From Glacieibacterium frigidum (GTDB lineage Bacteria; Pseudomonadota; Alphaproteobacteria; Sphingomonadales; Sphingomonadaceae): a stretch of 64,000 bases of DNA. A program made the position numbers and the translations under genes. The notes under the pieces were generated by a model. That model ran no database searches and was not told where the DNA came from. It saw only the letters and a list, made by a program, of their open reading frames with translations. Location of the stretch: assembly GCF_007097155.1 (NCBI RefSeq), contig NZ_VJWA01000002.1, positions 930,001-994,000 on the forward strand, in the 5' to 3' direction. Below are positions 24,991 through 34,677 of this stretch, one piece after another; position 1 is the stretch's first letter; the number at the start of each line of letters is the position of its first letter.

Positions 24991-25895
24991 GCGGCATCGA
25001 ACAGTGGCTTCGCCCTTTCGAAATCCGCCATCGACTGAATGGTGATTTCGAGGTCGCCCGTGCCGAAATGATTGATGTCCCGCATGTCTCGCGTGAATCC
25101 CGGCTCCATTTCCAAGGTCGCGGGATCGATCCGGACATAGGCCAGGATCTTGCTCAGCTGATTGCGCAGCTCGACGCATGCGAAATTCTTTAAGCGGCGA
25201 AACGCGATGTAGAAGTCGGTCGTCTTGACCTGCACATCATCGCCGGCGGCCTGCAGATGGTCCGACACCGCGTGGTACAGATCGAGCAACGCAGGCGATG
25301 CCTCAGCGATTTGCTGACTGACTGTCTTGTACTTCTTGCCCGACCCGTTGGGGGACGACAGCGTCGTCGCAGTCGCCGCGCCGACCGAGGGCTTCGCCGT
25401 CGTCGCGGTCAACTGCTCCAACAGCAGCAGGTCATCGCCGTAGCGGCGATACCGCACCAGATCGATCGTGCGATTCATCTGCTTGACCGCGTGCTCATCC
25501 CATTTCTGGAAGTCCCCGGCGACGCAGATCAGCCGCGAACCCGGCCAGTCGACCTTCTGCGCGACCTCCTTGCCCAGCCGCTCCATCACCAGCCATTCGA
25601 AGTCCTTGCGGTGACCCATCAGCCAGTCGAGGTAGAACAGCCCCTGGTTGATGACGTTCTCGTTCGACGCTCGCTTGTATTCGATCACGACCGGCGCGTT
25701 GTTCTCATCGATGCCGAGCGAATCCATCCTACCGCCTTCGTTGGTGATGAACTCGGAAGCGAGGAAGCGCACACCCAACAGCGCCTCAAGGTTCGCCTCG
25801 AAGAGCGTCTGAAGTGACTTTTCGAGCGCCATAGCGCCGCCGGAAATTTCCGCGACGCCCGAGGCGGTGGTGCGGAAAAGCTTCAGGTCGCTCAT
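24975..25895 (-). CDS. DUF5655 protein with PD-(D/E)XK-like N-domain
   Basis: A 306-residue protein. The N-terminal half has GRMDSLGIDENNAPVVIEYK (about residues 54-74), where Asp then E-x-K form a PD-(D/E)XK nuclease-like site, followed by NVINQGLFYLDWLMGH. A Ser/Thr/Ala linker leads to a C-terminal DUF5655 domain (about 195-305, with TTDFYIAFRRLKNFACVEL). The ATG overlaps the stop of the large methyltransferase (ATGA), so the pair is one operon. DUF5655 proteins are often found with type I or II restriction genes; a role as second nuclease or DNA-binding partner is inferred, not shown. Confidence 0.72.
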   Translation of the reverse strand: MSDLKLFRTTASGVAEISGGAMALEKSLQTLFEANLEALLGVRFLASEFITNEGGRMDSLGIDENNAPVVIEYKRASNENVINQGLFYLDWLMGHRKDFEWLVMERLGKEVAQKVDWPGSRLICVAGDFQKWDEHAVKQMNRTIDLVRYRRYGDDLLLLEQLTATTAKPSVGAATATTLSSPNGSGKKYKTVSQQIAEASPALLDLYHAVSDHLQAAGDDVQVKTTDFYIAFRRLKNFACVELRNQLSKILAYVRIDPATLEMEPGFTRDMRDINHFGTGDLEITIQSMADFERAKPLFDAAYQNG

Positions 25896-28800
25896 GCCGC
25901 GTATCTTCCGTCGTTCAGTCGCCGCGCCATGCCGAGACTGGCCAGCGCGTCGAGCACAGGACGCACCGTCGCGGCGCGCTTGCCCTTGAAGTTGCGGGCG
26001 ATGTCGTTCGGCCCGAGCGGCCGTGGGGCGGCGGCGAGGATCGACTGCACCGCACCGACCTGATCGGGCAGGGCAGTTGGCCAGGGGATGACGTTGCTGA
26101 CCGGCAGCGCCGCCGCCTCGCCCAGATCGAGCGTGCCCGAGACCGGGGCACGATAGCCTGGGTCCTGGAATTCGGGACGCAGATAGCGAATCAACCCTCG
26201 CGCTTCCTCGGTCGCGCGTTCCTTGTTGAGCGCGACAAGACGGGTGAGGATGGTCTCATCGTCGAGCGTCCCCGCGCGATACTCGGCCCCCCAGCCGTAG
26301 GCATCGGCCACGCCGTCATCGATCACGTCGTGATGCTGGCGGATCAGCGTGACGAGGCCGCGATCGTGAATGTCGCGCTCGGCGTCTGTGAGCGGCCGTC
26401 CGGCGCGGAGCGCTTCGAGCACATTGTAGAGCCTGGTCAGCGTAAGATCGGCATGTTTGGCAAGCACCTGTTTTCGCAAGGCATCAAGCGCCTCAGCTTG
26501 GGCACCGATGCGGGCTTTGACGGGTTCGGGTACGTCGGCAGGGAAGGGAAATGGATCGAAGCAGCGGGTTTTACTGTAGCGGGGATCGTCACCCATCCCC
26601 ATTCTTCCCCCACTTCCGATTGCCCAAGGGCCGTGAATGCAACTCGACAGCACACCAAGGCTGAAGGCGTCTTGCAGTGCGATGCAAACGAGCATGTTAT
26701 CCGGCAGCGTCGAGATCGGCAGAAACTGAAAAACACGGTGCTTCGCGGTCTCGATGGTAGCGATGTACCGGCGGACACCTGAAAGCGCCTTGCGAATTTC
26801 CGGTCGGGTTTTTCCAAACAACCACCATTCCTCGGCATACTGCCGGGCGTCTGCCGTGTTGCTGCGGGCCACCTGTCCGTCTCTCTGCGGCTTCACGACG
26901 GAGAGCAGATGTTGGAACACCGCTGGATACCGTGTGCGGACGTCCGTCTCGGACAATCCATACAGGTCGATCGCCATCACCCCTCGTGAGCGCGACGCCA
27001 AATCGCGTCCGTTGCGATAATCGAAGATCACTTGCGGCTCGATGCCCATGCCTGTGCGAACGTGCGGCGACTGGTTCGCCGTCTCGCCGCGCGCAATAGA
27101 CAGCGACGTCGGGTCGAGCTGAGCGGCTTCATCTGGTTTCACGATGAAGCCGTCGCCGTGCAACTTGACGCCGGGCGAGCATATCCGGTCGTTTGCTTTG
27201 AGCGGGACAGTCGCGGTCAGGTCGGCGCCGACACGCAGGTCGCTGCCGATGAGGCCGCAGCGCTGAACGAACACGATCCGCTCCGGCGCCTCGTGCTCGT
27301 CGGCCACATCCAGCAGCTTTCCTTCCGCCGAGCTCTTCGCCGCCATCGTCATCGCGATGCGCACTGCCGCACCGTCCTTTTCGTCCACCCACGGGTGGTT
27401 CGGAATGGCAAAGCGCAGCGACAACCCGTCCTTGGCATCCAGATGCTTGGCGATCACGCGACGGCTGAACAGTTGCGTAATCGAATTGGTCGTGACGAAC
27501 CCGAACTGCCGTGTGCCGCCCTTGCGCACGGCCACCGCCGCCTTGTCCCACCAGTGCATTACGAAATCGGCGCTTTCAGGAACATCGGTGGTACGGAACA
27601 GCGCGTCGAAATAGCCGTCCCCCAGCCGATCGCGGACGTCTTTTCCGCCAATGAAGGGTGGATTCCCAATGATGAAATCCGCCTTTGGCCACGCTGCCGC
27701 GCGCGGCTTTACGTAGCGATACACCTCGACCCGCACCGTCTCGTCGGGCACCGGCTTGCCGGTCACCGGATGCAGCTTCATCGTCTCCCCGTTCCAGCGC
27801 GTGACGGGCACCCCGCCCTCGTCCCGCTCCAGCACCTTGTCGTCATAAGCGATCAGCGCGTCGCAATTCTCGATCGTGCGGATGTTACGCAGGATCGGTT
27901 CGGGCGGGGCACGGTCCATGCCGTTGACGCGAAAATGCCATTGCAGATAGCCGATCCACAGCACGAGCTGCGCGATCTCGGCGGCACGCGGGTTGATCTC
28001 GATGCCCAGGAAGTTCTCGGGCGTGATGGTAAGGCCGGTCAGCTCGGCGACATATTGATCGTCGCCGAGGTCGACGAGCAGGTCGAGGACCTCGCCCTCC
28101 AGCTCCTTCATCCGCGCCATCGCGACATATAGGAAATTGCCGGTGCCGCAGGCGGGGTCGAGCACCCGCGTCGCGGCGAGCTGGCCATGAAACGTCTCGA
28201 CGGTGCGGCGCGCCTCCTCCACCTTGCCCTGGTCGATCAGTTCGGCGGCGGCGACGCGCACGCCCGCCCAATCGGCGCGCAGCGGCTCGATGATTGTCGG
28301 GCCGACGAGCCGCTCGACATAGGCGCGTGGTGTGTAGTGCGCTCCGAGCTTGGCGCGCTCCTTGGGATTCAGCGCGCGTTCAAGCAAGGTGCCGAAGATG
28401 GCGGGCTCGACCTCGGTCCAGTCCTTGTTCGCCGCATCGATCAGCACCTTCAGCTCGTCGAGCTCCAAAGGGATGGCGGCGGTGTCTTTGAACAGATAAC
28501 CGTTGAAGCGCTTCACCGGAATGCCGAGCGCGGGCGCGAACTCGCCCCGGTCCATCGCGGCCCACAACGCCGACAGTTGATGATGTAGATGCTCCGGGTG
28601 GTCGAGTTGCCCGCGCAGCAGCGTCTTGAAGCTGTCCTTGGGCAGCAGCACGCCGGTATCCTCGGCGAACATCGTGAACAGCACGCGCATCAGGAAGCCG
28701 CTGACCGCGTCGGCTGAATGGCCCCGCGCCTCGAGCCGGCGCGATACGGTGGCGAGCAGGTCGGCGATCTCGCGCGTGACCCTCGCCGCCTCGGTTGAGG

Positions 28801-29437
28801 GATCGAGCGTCTTAGGCGCAGTCCAGATCGCCGCAAGCCGCTTGCGCACGGCCTCATCGTGCAGGTCGTCGAGCATGATGCGGTAGCGCGACCGGTCGGG
28901 AAATTGCGCATAGGCCTTCCCGGTGCCGGTGAAATCAGCATACACCTCGATGCAGTAGCCAATGTCGGCGATGAGCAGGAACGGCGGCCAGCCGTGATCA
29001 ACCGGCAAGGCCTTCGCATAGCGCTCGGCTTGCCCCTTGGCCTGCACCATCGCCTTGGCCCAACCGGGCGTACCGCGCCGTGCCGTACCGCGCTTCATCC
29101 GCGCGCTCGCGGTCTGGCCGAATAGGTCGAGATCGTCCTCGCCGCGCGTGGCGGCGGCACGGTCGGCATCGCTTCCCTGCTTCGCCTCGAGGATGAAGGA
29201 ACCGCGCTTGTAGGCGTCGAGCCTCCCAAAGCTCGTCGTGCCGTCGCCGTTGTCCTGAAACACGCGGCGTTCGAACACATAGTCGTTGTGCGCATCGTCG
29301 GACCGGCTGCCATCGGGCGGCGCGACGCCGATCAGCGCGCACAGGCCATTGATGAAGCTCTGTGTGTTGGCGAGTTCGGATCCGCCGGTATCACGCCACT
29401 GCGCGATGAACGCGTCGACTGCAGTGTCCTCCCCCAT
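25892..29437 (-). CDS. Single-chain restriction-modification enzyme (MmeI-like type IIG/IIL)
   Basis: An 1181-residue protein combining nuclease and DNA methyltransferase. The N-terminal MmeI-like endonuclease motif is [19 protein letters not shown] (about residues 70-88), giving D-x(n)-E-x-K. A helical spacer and [16 protein letters not shown] follow. Methyltransferase motif I is [15 protein letters not shown] near residue 427, and motif IV is [10 protein letters not shown] near 591, where NPPF indicates N6-adenine methylation. The region after about 800 should be the target-recognition and C-terminal domains. It is longer than MmeI itself (about 920). In such enzymes one specificity domain serves both activities and only one strand is methylated. 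It lies downstream of a small HTH gene and is coupled to the DUF5655 gene. The recognition sequence cannot be read. Confidence 0.87.
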   Translation of the reverse strand: MGEDTAVDAFIAQWRDTGGSELANTQSFINGLCALIGVAPPDGSRSDDAHNDYVFERRVFQDNGDGTTSFGRLDAYKRGSFILEAKQGSDADRAAATRGEDDLDLFGQTASARMKRGTARRGTPGWAKAMVQAKGQAERYAKALPVDHGWPPFLLIADIGYCIEVYADFTGTGKAYAQFPDRSRYRIMLDDLHDEAVRKRLAAIWTAPKTLDPSTEAARVTREIADLLATVSRRLEARGHSADAVSGFLMRVLFTMFAEDTGVLLPKDSFKTLLRGQLDHPEHLHHQLSALWAAMDRGEFAPALGIPVKRFNGYLFKDTAAIPLELDELKVLIDAANKDWTEVEPAIFGTLLERALNPKERAKLGAHYTPRAYVERLVGPTIIEPLRADWAGVRVAAAELIDQGKVEEARRTVETFHGQLAATRVLDPACGTGNFLYVAMARMKELEGEVLDLLVDLGDDQYVAELTGLTITPENFLGIEINPRAAEIAQLVLWIGYLQWHFRVNGMDRAPPEPILRNIRTIENCDALIAYDDKVLERDEGGVPVTRWNGETMKLHPVTGKPVPDETVRVEVYRYVKPRAAAWPKADFIIGNPPFIGGKDVRDRLGDGYFDALFRTTDVPESADFVMHWWDKAAVAVRKGGTRQFGFVTTNSITQLFSRRVIAKHLDAKDGLSLRFAIPNHPWVDEKDGAAVRIAMTMAAKSSAEGKLLDVADEHEAPERIVFVQRCGLIGSDLRVGADLTATVPLKANDRICSPGVKLHGDGFIVKPDEAAQLDPTSLSIARGETANQSPHVRTGMGIEPQVIFDYRNGRDLASRSRGVMAIDLYGLSETDVRTRYPAVFQHLLSVVKPQRDGQVARSNTADARQYAEEWWLFGKTRPEIRKALSGVRRYIATIETAKHRVFQFLPISTLPDNMLVCIALQDAFSLGVLSSCIHGPWAIGSGGRMGMGDDPRYSKTRCFDPFPFPADVPEPVKARIGAQAEALDALRKQVLAKHADLTLTRLYNVLEALRAGRPLTDAERDIHDRGLVTLIRQHHDVIDDGVADAYGWGAEYRAGTLDDETILTRLVALNKERATEEARGLIRYLRPEFQDPGYRAPVSGTLDLGEAAALPVSNVIPWPTALPDQVGAVQSILAAAPRPLGPNDIARNFKGKRAATVRPVLDALASLGMARRLNDGRYAA

Positions 29438-29579
29438 GCCCCTTCATCGTTCATGACATCGGCGGTGGCAACGGTCGTCAGTCGCGCTTTTTGCCGCCTG
29501 CGAGTCGGATAGAGTGATAGCTGACAGGCTCGGCGAAAAGGGCATCATGCCGGTCTGCGTCACCTTAAGGTTGGCGCGC

Positions 29580-29777
29580 TCATACTGAAGCGAACTTTTG
29601 GATTTCGGCCCATCGATAGAAGATGCGACCTCCGACCTTGACCGGTGTCGGACCGATTTTCAGCCGGGCCCACGCGGACAAGGTTTTTGCACTTCGCCCT
29701 AGGGCAGATGCCGCGTTCTTCCGGTCCATCAAGCCGGACGGCAATACCTTAACCTCAACCAGTTTCACGCCGTCCAC
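29580..29777 (-). CDS. Small helix-turn-helix (AlpA/excisionase-like) protein
   Basis: A 65-residue MerR/excisionase-type HTH (LMDRKNAASALGRSAKTLSAW, then VGGRIFYRWAEIQKFA), a fold used by AlpA regulators and recombination directionality factors. It is close to the island integrase, diverges from the Arc-type regulator and reads toward the restriction-modification operon 142 bases downstream. It could be the excisionase, the controller of the restriction genes, or both. Confidence 0.7.
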   Translation of the reverse strand: MDGVKLVEVKVLPSGLMDRKNAASALGRSAKTLSAWARLKIGPTPVKVGGRIFYRWAEIQKFASV

Positions 29778-29790
29778 GACAATCCCTCCC

Positions 29791-29856
29791 CCGGTCCCAG
29801 ATTTGGTCTTGTAGCATCCTCTATGTGTGCTATCAAGAGCCGGTCCCAGATTAGGG
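29791..29856. promoter_or_regulatory. Repeated operator-like sites between divergent regulators
   Basis: CCGGTCCCAGATT occurs at 29791-29803 and again at 29840-29852, starts 49 bases apart, in the 94-base gap between the HTH gene and the Arc-type gene. The second copy extends into a palindrome, GTCCC-AGATTA-GGGAC. Spacing near an integral number of helical turns and the divergent regulators suggest binding sites for the Arc-like protein, the HTH protein, or both. Confidence 0.55.
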
Positions 29857-29871
29857 ACTGAATGACAAGAG

Positions 29872-30549
29872 ATGTCGATGCGCGCTCCAGACGGTCAATT
29901 GCCGCAGATCAAGGTTCGAGTCAGCGATGAACTGAGGTCGAAACTCGAGGCGTCAGCAAGAGACAAAGGGTGGCCGGTGAACCGCGAAATCAACGCGCGG
30001 CTCGAGGCTACATACTCGAACGAAGATAGGTTCGGATCGCGCGCCAACGCTGCGATTTTCCAAGTAATTGGACAGGCAATTCACGAGCTTGAACAGCGCG
30101 TCGGTCGGCGCTGGACCGGGGATTACGCTGTGTGGCGGGCTGCCCGCGACGTGGCCATCGCTTACGTCGATCAGCTCAGGCCGCCTCCCGATGAGGCCGC
30201 TAGAATTGCTGAACTGCGTCAATCCGAGCTGAATGCCGAAGCAGAACTCAGAAAAGCTGCAGAGGAATATAATCAGGAATATAGCCCTCTATTCGACGAC
30301 AACTTCCAGCCGATATATCCATGGGATCAACAAATCGTGGCTGGGACATTTGAAAGTCAGCCTGGCGATGAAGGGCATCAGATCCAACGGACAGCCTATC
30401 GAAAAGTCTTCGACCTCAATGAGAATTTGATCGCGATTCGTCATCAGATCCAACGGATTACCATTCCTCAAGTAGAACAGCATAGGATGTATTCAAAGAT
30501 AGCGCATGAGTTACTGGAAAATTTATTGAAGAAATCAGAAGATGGCTAA
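29872..30549 (+). CDS. Arc-family ribbon-helix-helix DNA-binding protein
   Basis: A 225-residue protein. Residues 8-50 (PQIKVRVSDELRSKLEASA, then GWPVNREINARLEATY) form an Arc/MetJ-type ribbon-helix-helix DNA-binding domain. The remaining 170 residues are highly charged and helical, probably a coiled coil. The large C-terminal extension is unusual for Arc-type repressors. It overlaps the integrase start by 8 bases, so both are one operon, and it probably controls integrase expression through the repeats in its upstream region. Confidence 0.78.
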   Translation: MSMRAPDGQLPQIKVRVSDELRSKLEASARDKGWPVNREINARLEATYSNEDRFGSRANAAIFQVIGQAIHELEQRVGRRWTGDYAVWRAARDVAIAYVDQLRPPPDEAARIAELRQSELNAEAELRKAAEEYNQEYSPLFDDNFQPIYPWDQQIVAGTFESQPGDEGHQIQRTAYRKVFDLNENLIAIRHQIQRITIPQVEQHRMYSKIAHELLENLLKKSEDG

Positions 30550-31738
30550 CAAATATAAGACGCTTACTGCCAAACGACTCTCCGAACTTTCTGTCGGGAA
30601 GACGCTGATGGAGTCTGGTATCTCGGCAACCAAAACGCGCGATGGCGATGTCAGGTTTACGGTCAACGTCATGGTCGACGGTAACCGCATCCATAGAACC
30701 GTCGGGGTGCAGAGTGAAGGTGTAACTCGGAGCGATGCCGAAAGGCTGATTGAGCGACTTCGGACCGAGGCCCGGGAGGGGCGTCTCAAGCTTACGAAAA
30801 AGAGGAAGCTCGCGTTCAGTTTCGCAGCGGTGGCGGCGCTCTACGTTGCCCGTATGGAGGAGACTGGCGGTGCCAATCTCACGCGCAAGAAGCAGCATTT
30901 GAAAACGCACCTGTTACCGTGGTTTGGTGCCATGCGATCTGATGCGATTACCGAGGCAAAGGTCCTCGCGTTCGTGCATCACCTCACCGCGAAGCTGAAG
31001 CTTTCCCCCAAGACTGCAAACCGCTATCTCGCGACTCTGAGCCACATTTTCTCGATCGCGGCTGACGCCAAGACCGGATGGATTTCAAAGGAGGCGGTGC
31101 CTAAGATTGATTGGGCCCCTGAGCCACGCAGTCGCAGGGAAATCCTGTCAGGCGACGACCAGGCGCGACTGCTCAGGGCGGCATATCAGGATGTCGATCC
31201 GCAGCTCTATCTGTTCGTGCTCATGGGGCTGCAGTCAACAGGTCGACATGGTGAGATGGTTGCCCACAAGTGGGTTAACTTCTTCTCGGACCAACGGCGG
31301 ATGCATATTCCAAATGCCAAGGCCGGCCCTAGGAGCCAGCCTCTCACCATCGAGTTGACAGCAGCTCTGATCGCCGAACGGGATCGCCAGCGGCTACAAG
31401 GTGGTGGTTCAGATGACGACTACGTTTTTCGTCCTGGCCCGGGTAGCAAAAAGCCGCACCGTGCCAGCTTCGCATCGGCCTTCAAACGGGCTGTCATCCG
31501 CGCTGGCTTGGATCCGACGCTCGTGACCCCACACGTGATGAGGCATACCTCTATCACCGCGCTGATCACATCGAATGTACCCCTGCCCATAGCCCAGAAG
31601 ATCAGTGGGCATAAAACGCTGAAGATGCTCTTGCACTATCATCACGACAGCGATCCGAACATCGATGCGGCCGTTGACGTTTTATCGCCGCGAAAATCAG
31701 CGATTACACAGGATTTACACCAAGCCCCTGCCAACTGA
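30542..31738 (+). CDS. Tyrosine recombinase (island integrase)
   Basis: A 398-residue phage-type integrase. An N-terminal arm/core-binding region (about residues 95-200, SAM-like) precedes the catalytic domain. Active-site residues are Arg in QSTGRHGEMV near 232, the H-x-x-R box in TPHVMRHTSI near 330, then GHKTL and the nucleophilic Tyr in LLHYHH. It ends 31 bases from the 3' end of tRNA-Phe, the classic position for an island integrase whose attachment site is the tRNA 3' end. The element therefore extends to lower coordinates. It shares an operon with the Arc-like regulator. Confidence 0.92.
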   Translation: MANKYKTLTAKRLSELSVGKTLMESGISATKTRDGDVRFTVNVMVDGNRIHRTVGVQSEGVTRSDAERLIERLRTEAREGRLKLTKKRKLAFSFAAVAALYVARMEETGGANLTRKKQHLKTHLLPWFGAMRSDAITEAKVLAFVHHLTAKLKLSPKTANRYLATLSHIFSIAADAKTGWISKEAVPKIDWAPEPRSRREILSGDDQARLLRAAYQDVDPQLYLFVLMGLQSTGRHGEMVAHKWVNFFSDQRRMHIPNAKAGPRSQPLTIELTAALIAERDRQRLQGGGSDDDYVFRPGPGSKKPHRASFASAFKRAVIRAGLDPTLVTPHVMRHTSITALITSNVPLPIAQKISGHKTLKMLLHYHHDSDPNIDAAVDVLSPRKSAITQDLHQAPAN

Positions 31739-31769
31739 ACGTCAGATCAGCCTAAGCGCTTGAAAACGC

Positions 31770-31844
31770 TGGTGCCCGGGGGCGGAATCGAACCACCGAC
31801 ACGGGGATTTTCAATCCCCTGCTCTACCCCTGAGCTACCCGGGC
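31770..31844 (-). tRNA. tRNA-Phe (anticodon GAA)
   Basis: On the minus strand the acceptor stem pairs GCCCGGG with CCCGGGC, followed by discriminator A and an encoded CCA. The D-arm region is GCTCAGGGGTAGAGC, the anticodon stem GGGGA/TCCCC encloses TTGAAAA (anticodon GAA), and the T-arm contains GGTTCGATTCC. The 3' end abuts the integrase gene, marking it as the likely insertion site of the island. Confidence 0.95.
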
Positions 31845-31868
31845 GCGACGCGTCGCGAGGGCGGGGGA

Positions 31869-32051
31869 TTAGTCGCGCGCGCTTTCGTTGTCCAGTGCCT
31901 CGTCGTCAACCGGGTCGCCGGGGATGGCGTAGCCGTCGCCGAGCCACTTGAGCAGGTCGCGGTCCTTGCAGCGCGGCGAGCAGAACGGCGCGTGCTCGGG
32001 CGACGCCGCGCGGCGGCACATCGGACAGGCGGGGCTAGAGAGCGGCGACAT
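31869..32051 (-). CDS. yacG: DNA gyrase inhibitor YacG
   Basis: A 60-residue zinc protein with CPMC and FCSPRCKDRDL, the four-Cys site of the YacG family, followed by LLKWLGDGYAIPG. YacG binds GyrB and inhibits gyrase DNA binding in E. coli. The frame is open further upstream but MSPLSSPACP is the natural start. It overlaps the end of the RNase E/G-like gene by 17 bases, an operon arrangement common in alphaproteobacteria. Confidence 0.88.
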   Translation of the reverse strand: MSPLSSPACPMCRRAASPEHAPFCSPRCKDRDLLKWLGDGYAIPGDPVDDEALDNESARD

Positions 32052-33039
32052 GGCCGCCGGATATGGCGAGGCCGGGGTCCGCCCGCAACCGCACCGCGCG
32101 GCCGCTGCGGGTGCGCAGGTCGTCGACGAGGTGCGGGCGCGCCTCGAGCCAGGCGACAACGGACGGGGCGGCGGCCAGTTCGCGCGTGCCGGCGCCTGGG
32201 GTGCGCACGGCGTGGCGCAATAGGGTCAGCGCGGCAGTCGGCACGGCGTCGAGGCGCAACCGCTCGACGAGTGAGGCGCGCAGGCGCGGGCGGACGATCT
32301 GGACGAAGCCGAAGCCGTTGACCGCGGTGCGCTCGAACGGGGCCGCCAGCGCCGCATCGAGCAGCTCGCCGAGCGCCGTCCGCGCCGCCTTGTCGCCCAA
32401 TGTCGGGAAATCGATGCCGATCGAGCCCGCCAGGTCGAAGCAGCGGATGGCCTGCGCCGCCGCGACCGCCGCGGCTTCGGCAAGTGCGCGCGCCTCGCCC
32501 GCGCCGTCGACGTCGATCACCGTCATTGCGGGGGTCGGGCTGATCGTCAGCAGCCCGCCCGCGAAGGCGACATGGCCGCTGGCGGCGGCCTCGGCGACCT
32601 CGCCCCAGCCCGCCGGTTCGAGCGGGTCGTCGAGGGAATGGGTGACGTCGCGCACCTTGTGCCCCGCCGCCGACAGCCGCTCGGCGAGATCGGGGCCGTG
32701 CGCGATTCGCCCGGGGCCGTGCAGCGCCCCGGGCACCGCGCGGACCTTCGCGAGCTTCGCGCGCCCCGCCTCGGGCAGCGCTTCGCGCACCACCTCGACT
32801 CGCACCAGTCCGCCGCTGGTCAGCGCAGATGGCAGCGGTTCGAGCAGCGCTTCATGGCCGCCGCACTCGACGATGCCGCGCCGGCCCGGCACCAGGATGG
32901 TGACCAGCCGCGCCGCCCAGACGTCGCCGGCGCGCAGGCCGTCGTCGTCGCGCTCGACATGCGCCTCGACGATTTCACCGTCCTCGATCACGACGGCGCG
33001 CGTCTCGCCGATGCCGTGGTCGATGAGGGCTTCAGACAT
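32035..33039 (-). CDS. RNase E/G-like protein (short form)
   Basis: A 334-residue protein with features of the Rne/Rng catalytic core: an N-terminal S1-like segment (VWAARLVTILVPGRRGIVEC) and a DNase I-like segment with MTVIDVDGAG and LAGSIGIDFPTL. In full-length RNase E/G the latter carries the metal-binding Asp residues. It is much shorter than RNase G (about 490), lacking the C-terminal zinc-link and small domain. It lies between maf and yacG in one minus-strand operon. Catalytic competence for RNA cleavage is uncertain. Confidence 0.78.
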   Translation of the reverse strand: MSEALIDHGIGETRAVVIEDGEIVEAHVERDDDGLRAGDVWAARLVTILVPGRRGIVECGGHEALLEPLPSALTSGGLVRVEVVREALPEAGRAKLAKVRAVPGALHGPGRIAHGPDLAERLSAAGHKVRDVTHSLDDPLEPAGWGEVAEAAASGHVAFAGGLLTISPTPAMTVIDVDGAGEARALAEAAAVAAAQAIRCFDLAGSIGIDFPTLGDKAARTALGELLDAALAAPFERTAVNGFGFVQIVRPRLRASLVERLRLDAVPTAALTLLRHAVRTPGAGTRELAAAPSVVAWLEARPHLVDDLRTRSGRAVRLRADPGLAISGGHVAAL

Positions 33040-33598
33040 CGAGGCCAGCGCTTCGCAGCAGCGCGCGTGTCTCGAATAGCGGCAGGCCGACGATCCCCGA
33101 CCACGACCCCGACAGGGCGCGCACGAAGGCCTCGGCGCGGCCCTGGATGGCGTAGCCGCCCGCCTTGCCGCGCCATTCGCCGGTCGCGATGTAGGCTTCG
33201 ATCTCGGCTGCTTCGAAGCGCTTGAAGGTGACGATGCTCTCCGACAGGCGGTGGCGCCCGAGCCCGCTGGCGACGACCGTCACTCCGGTGAAGATGTGAT
33301 GCCGCCGTCCCGAGAGCAGCGCGAGGCACGACCGCGCCTCGGCCTCGGTCTCGGCCTTGGGCAGCACGCGCCGCCCGACCGCGACGACGGTGTCGGCGGC
33401 GAGCACGATAGCGTCGGGGTGGCGCGACGCAACCGTCGCCGCCTTCAGCGCCGCGAGGCGCGCGGCGTGCGGCCCGGGCAGTTCGCCCGCGGCCCAACTC
33501 TCGTCGACTTCCGCCGGATCGACCGCATCGGGCACCACGCCGAGCCGCGCCAGCAGCTCGACCCGGCGCGGGCTGGCGGAGGCGAGGATCAGAGCCAT
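33032..33598 (-). CDS. maf: Maf-like nucleoside triphosphate pyrophosphatase
   Basis: A 188-residue house-cleaning enzyme that hydrolyses non-canonical or modified NTPs to monophosphates. The N-terminal signature [18 protein letters not shown] is diagnostic, [20 protein letters not shown] carries the catalytic acidic and basic residues, and [12 protein letters not shown] and [11 protein letters not shown] close the domain. The start at 33598 fits the signature. It overlaps the RNase E/G-like gene by 8 bases and the DUF2332 gene by 10 bases. Confidence 0.92.
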   Translation of the reverse strand: MALILASASPRRVELLARLGVVPDAVDPAEVDESWAAGELPGPHAARLAALKAATVASRHPDAIVLAADTVVAVGRRVLPKAETEAEARSCLALLSGRRHHIFTGVTVVASGLGRHRLSESIVTFKRFEAAEIEAYIATGEWRGKAGGYAIQGRAEAFVRALSGSWSGIVGLPLFETRALLRSAGLDV

Positions 33599-34617
33599 TG
33601 CACGCTTGCGCCGTGGGGATGGGCGTGGGCGAGCAGGCGGTCCTCGCCGCCGGGCCAGAGCGTCAGGCGCAGGGTCGGCAGGGCGCCACTGGCGTCTTCG
33701 AGCTCGTAGCGCAGCCAGGCGAGGGGTGCCGTGGCAGTGGCGAGCGCGCCTTGCGCCGTCATGTGCGCGGCGATGCGCGCCTTTGTGGTGGCAGGGAAGT
33801 ACTGGAAAGCGATGCTGTGCAGCACGACCCCGCAGCGGCCGTCCACGGGCGCGACGTGCGCCTCGACCCACGCCGCAGCGTCGCCGGCATCGATGGGGGC
33901 CGGGTCGGCAGCAGCGGCGGCCAGCGCAGCCTCGAGGCGGGCGACGCGCGCGGTCTGCTCGGGCCAGACATAGGCGAGCAGGCGGTCGCGCGCGGCGGGG
34001 TCGCGCACGTCGATCGGCGCGAGGTCGACGCCCCGGCGCGCGACGATCCGCACATCGGCGGCGGGCGGCGGCGGGCCCTGCCAGTCGGGAGCGAGGCGAA
34101 CGGGGGCGTCCGCAGGCCCGAAGACGGCGCCGCCGAGATCGTAGCCATAGTGATCGAGGCGCAGGTTCAACCCCGCGCTGGCGCCGAGCTCGAACAACTC
34201 AAGCGCCAAGCCGGTAGCAGCCGCGATGGTCAGCAGCCCGGGCATCAGCACCCCCGAGCGGCCGACCTCGTTGGTCTGCGGCGCGCTCTCCAGCCACAGC
34301 AGCAGCCGGTCGTCGGAGAGGGCCGCGCGCAGCGCCGCGTCGAGCGCCGCATCGTCGCCCGCCTTGTTCGGCGGGTAGTGCGCCGCCAGCCCCGGCAGCG
34401 CGCCCGCCCGGACCAGCGCGTTGAGCCCGCCGGTGAGGCGCAGCATCAGCGCGTCGCCGAACGCGTCACCCGGCCAGCCGAGCACCGCCCGCCCGGTCGC
34501 CGAGCCATGGTCGAGCACCACCCCCAGCCGGTCGCACAGCCGCGCGGTGAAGGGCGCGCCGAGGCGGCGGTTCCAGTCGCCCTGCTGCGCGAAGGCAGCG
34601 CGGATATCGGCGTGCAT
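33589..34617 (-). CDS. DUF2332 family protein
   Basis: A 342-residue protein with the DUF2332 pattern: [20 protein letters not shown] at the N-terminus, [20 protein letters not shown], then [35 protein letters not shown], and [14 protein letters not shown]. The Gly-rich [10 protein letters not shown] segment recalls an S-adenosylmethionine-binding loop, but function is unproven. The ATG at 34617 is supported by the family's start. It opens the maf-RNase-yacG run and is divergent from hisG by 60 bases. Confidence 0.75.
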   Translation of the reverse strand: MHADIRAAFAQQGDWNRRLGAPFTARLCDRLGVVLDHGSATGRAVLGWPGDAFGDALMLRLTGGLNALVRAGALPGLAAHYPPNKAGDDAALDAALRAALSDDRLLLWLESAPQTNEVGRSGVLMPGLLTIAAATGLALELFELGASAGLNLRLDHYGYDLGGAVFGPADAPVRLAPDWQGPPPPAADVRIVARRGVDLAPIDVRDPAARDRLLAYVWPEQTARVARLEAALAAAAADPAPIDAGDAAAWVEAHVAPVDGRCGVVLHSIAFQYFPATTKARIAAHMTAQGALATATAPLAWLRYELEDASGALPTLRLTLWPGGEDRLLAHAHPHGASVQWL

Positions 34618-34677
34618 GCCGGTCCTGTGACAGCCCGCCGCTGGACGCGCAACGCGCGCGCGGCTACCCCCCGCGCC

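Noticed and set aside
27032..28132. A 366-codon plus-strand frame inside the restriction-modification gene
   Set aside because: Antisense to a gene with clear methyltransferase motifs; composition is His/Arg/Val rich and without domains.
1..31769. Left attachment site of the tRNA-Phe island
   Set aside because: No second copy of the tRNA 3' end was recognised by eye. A computed repeat search is needed.
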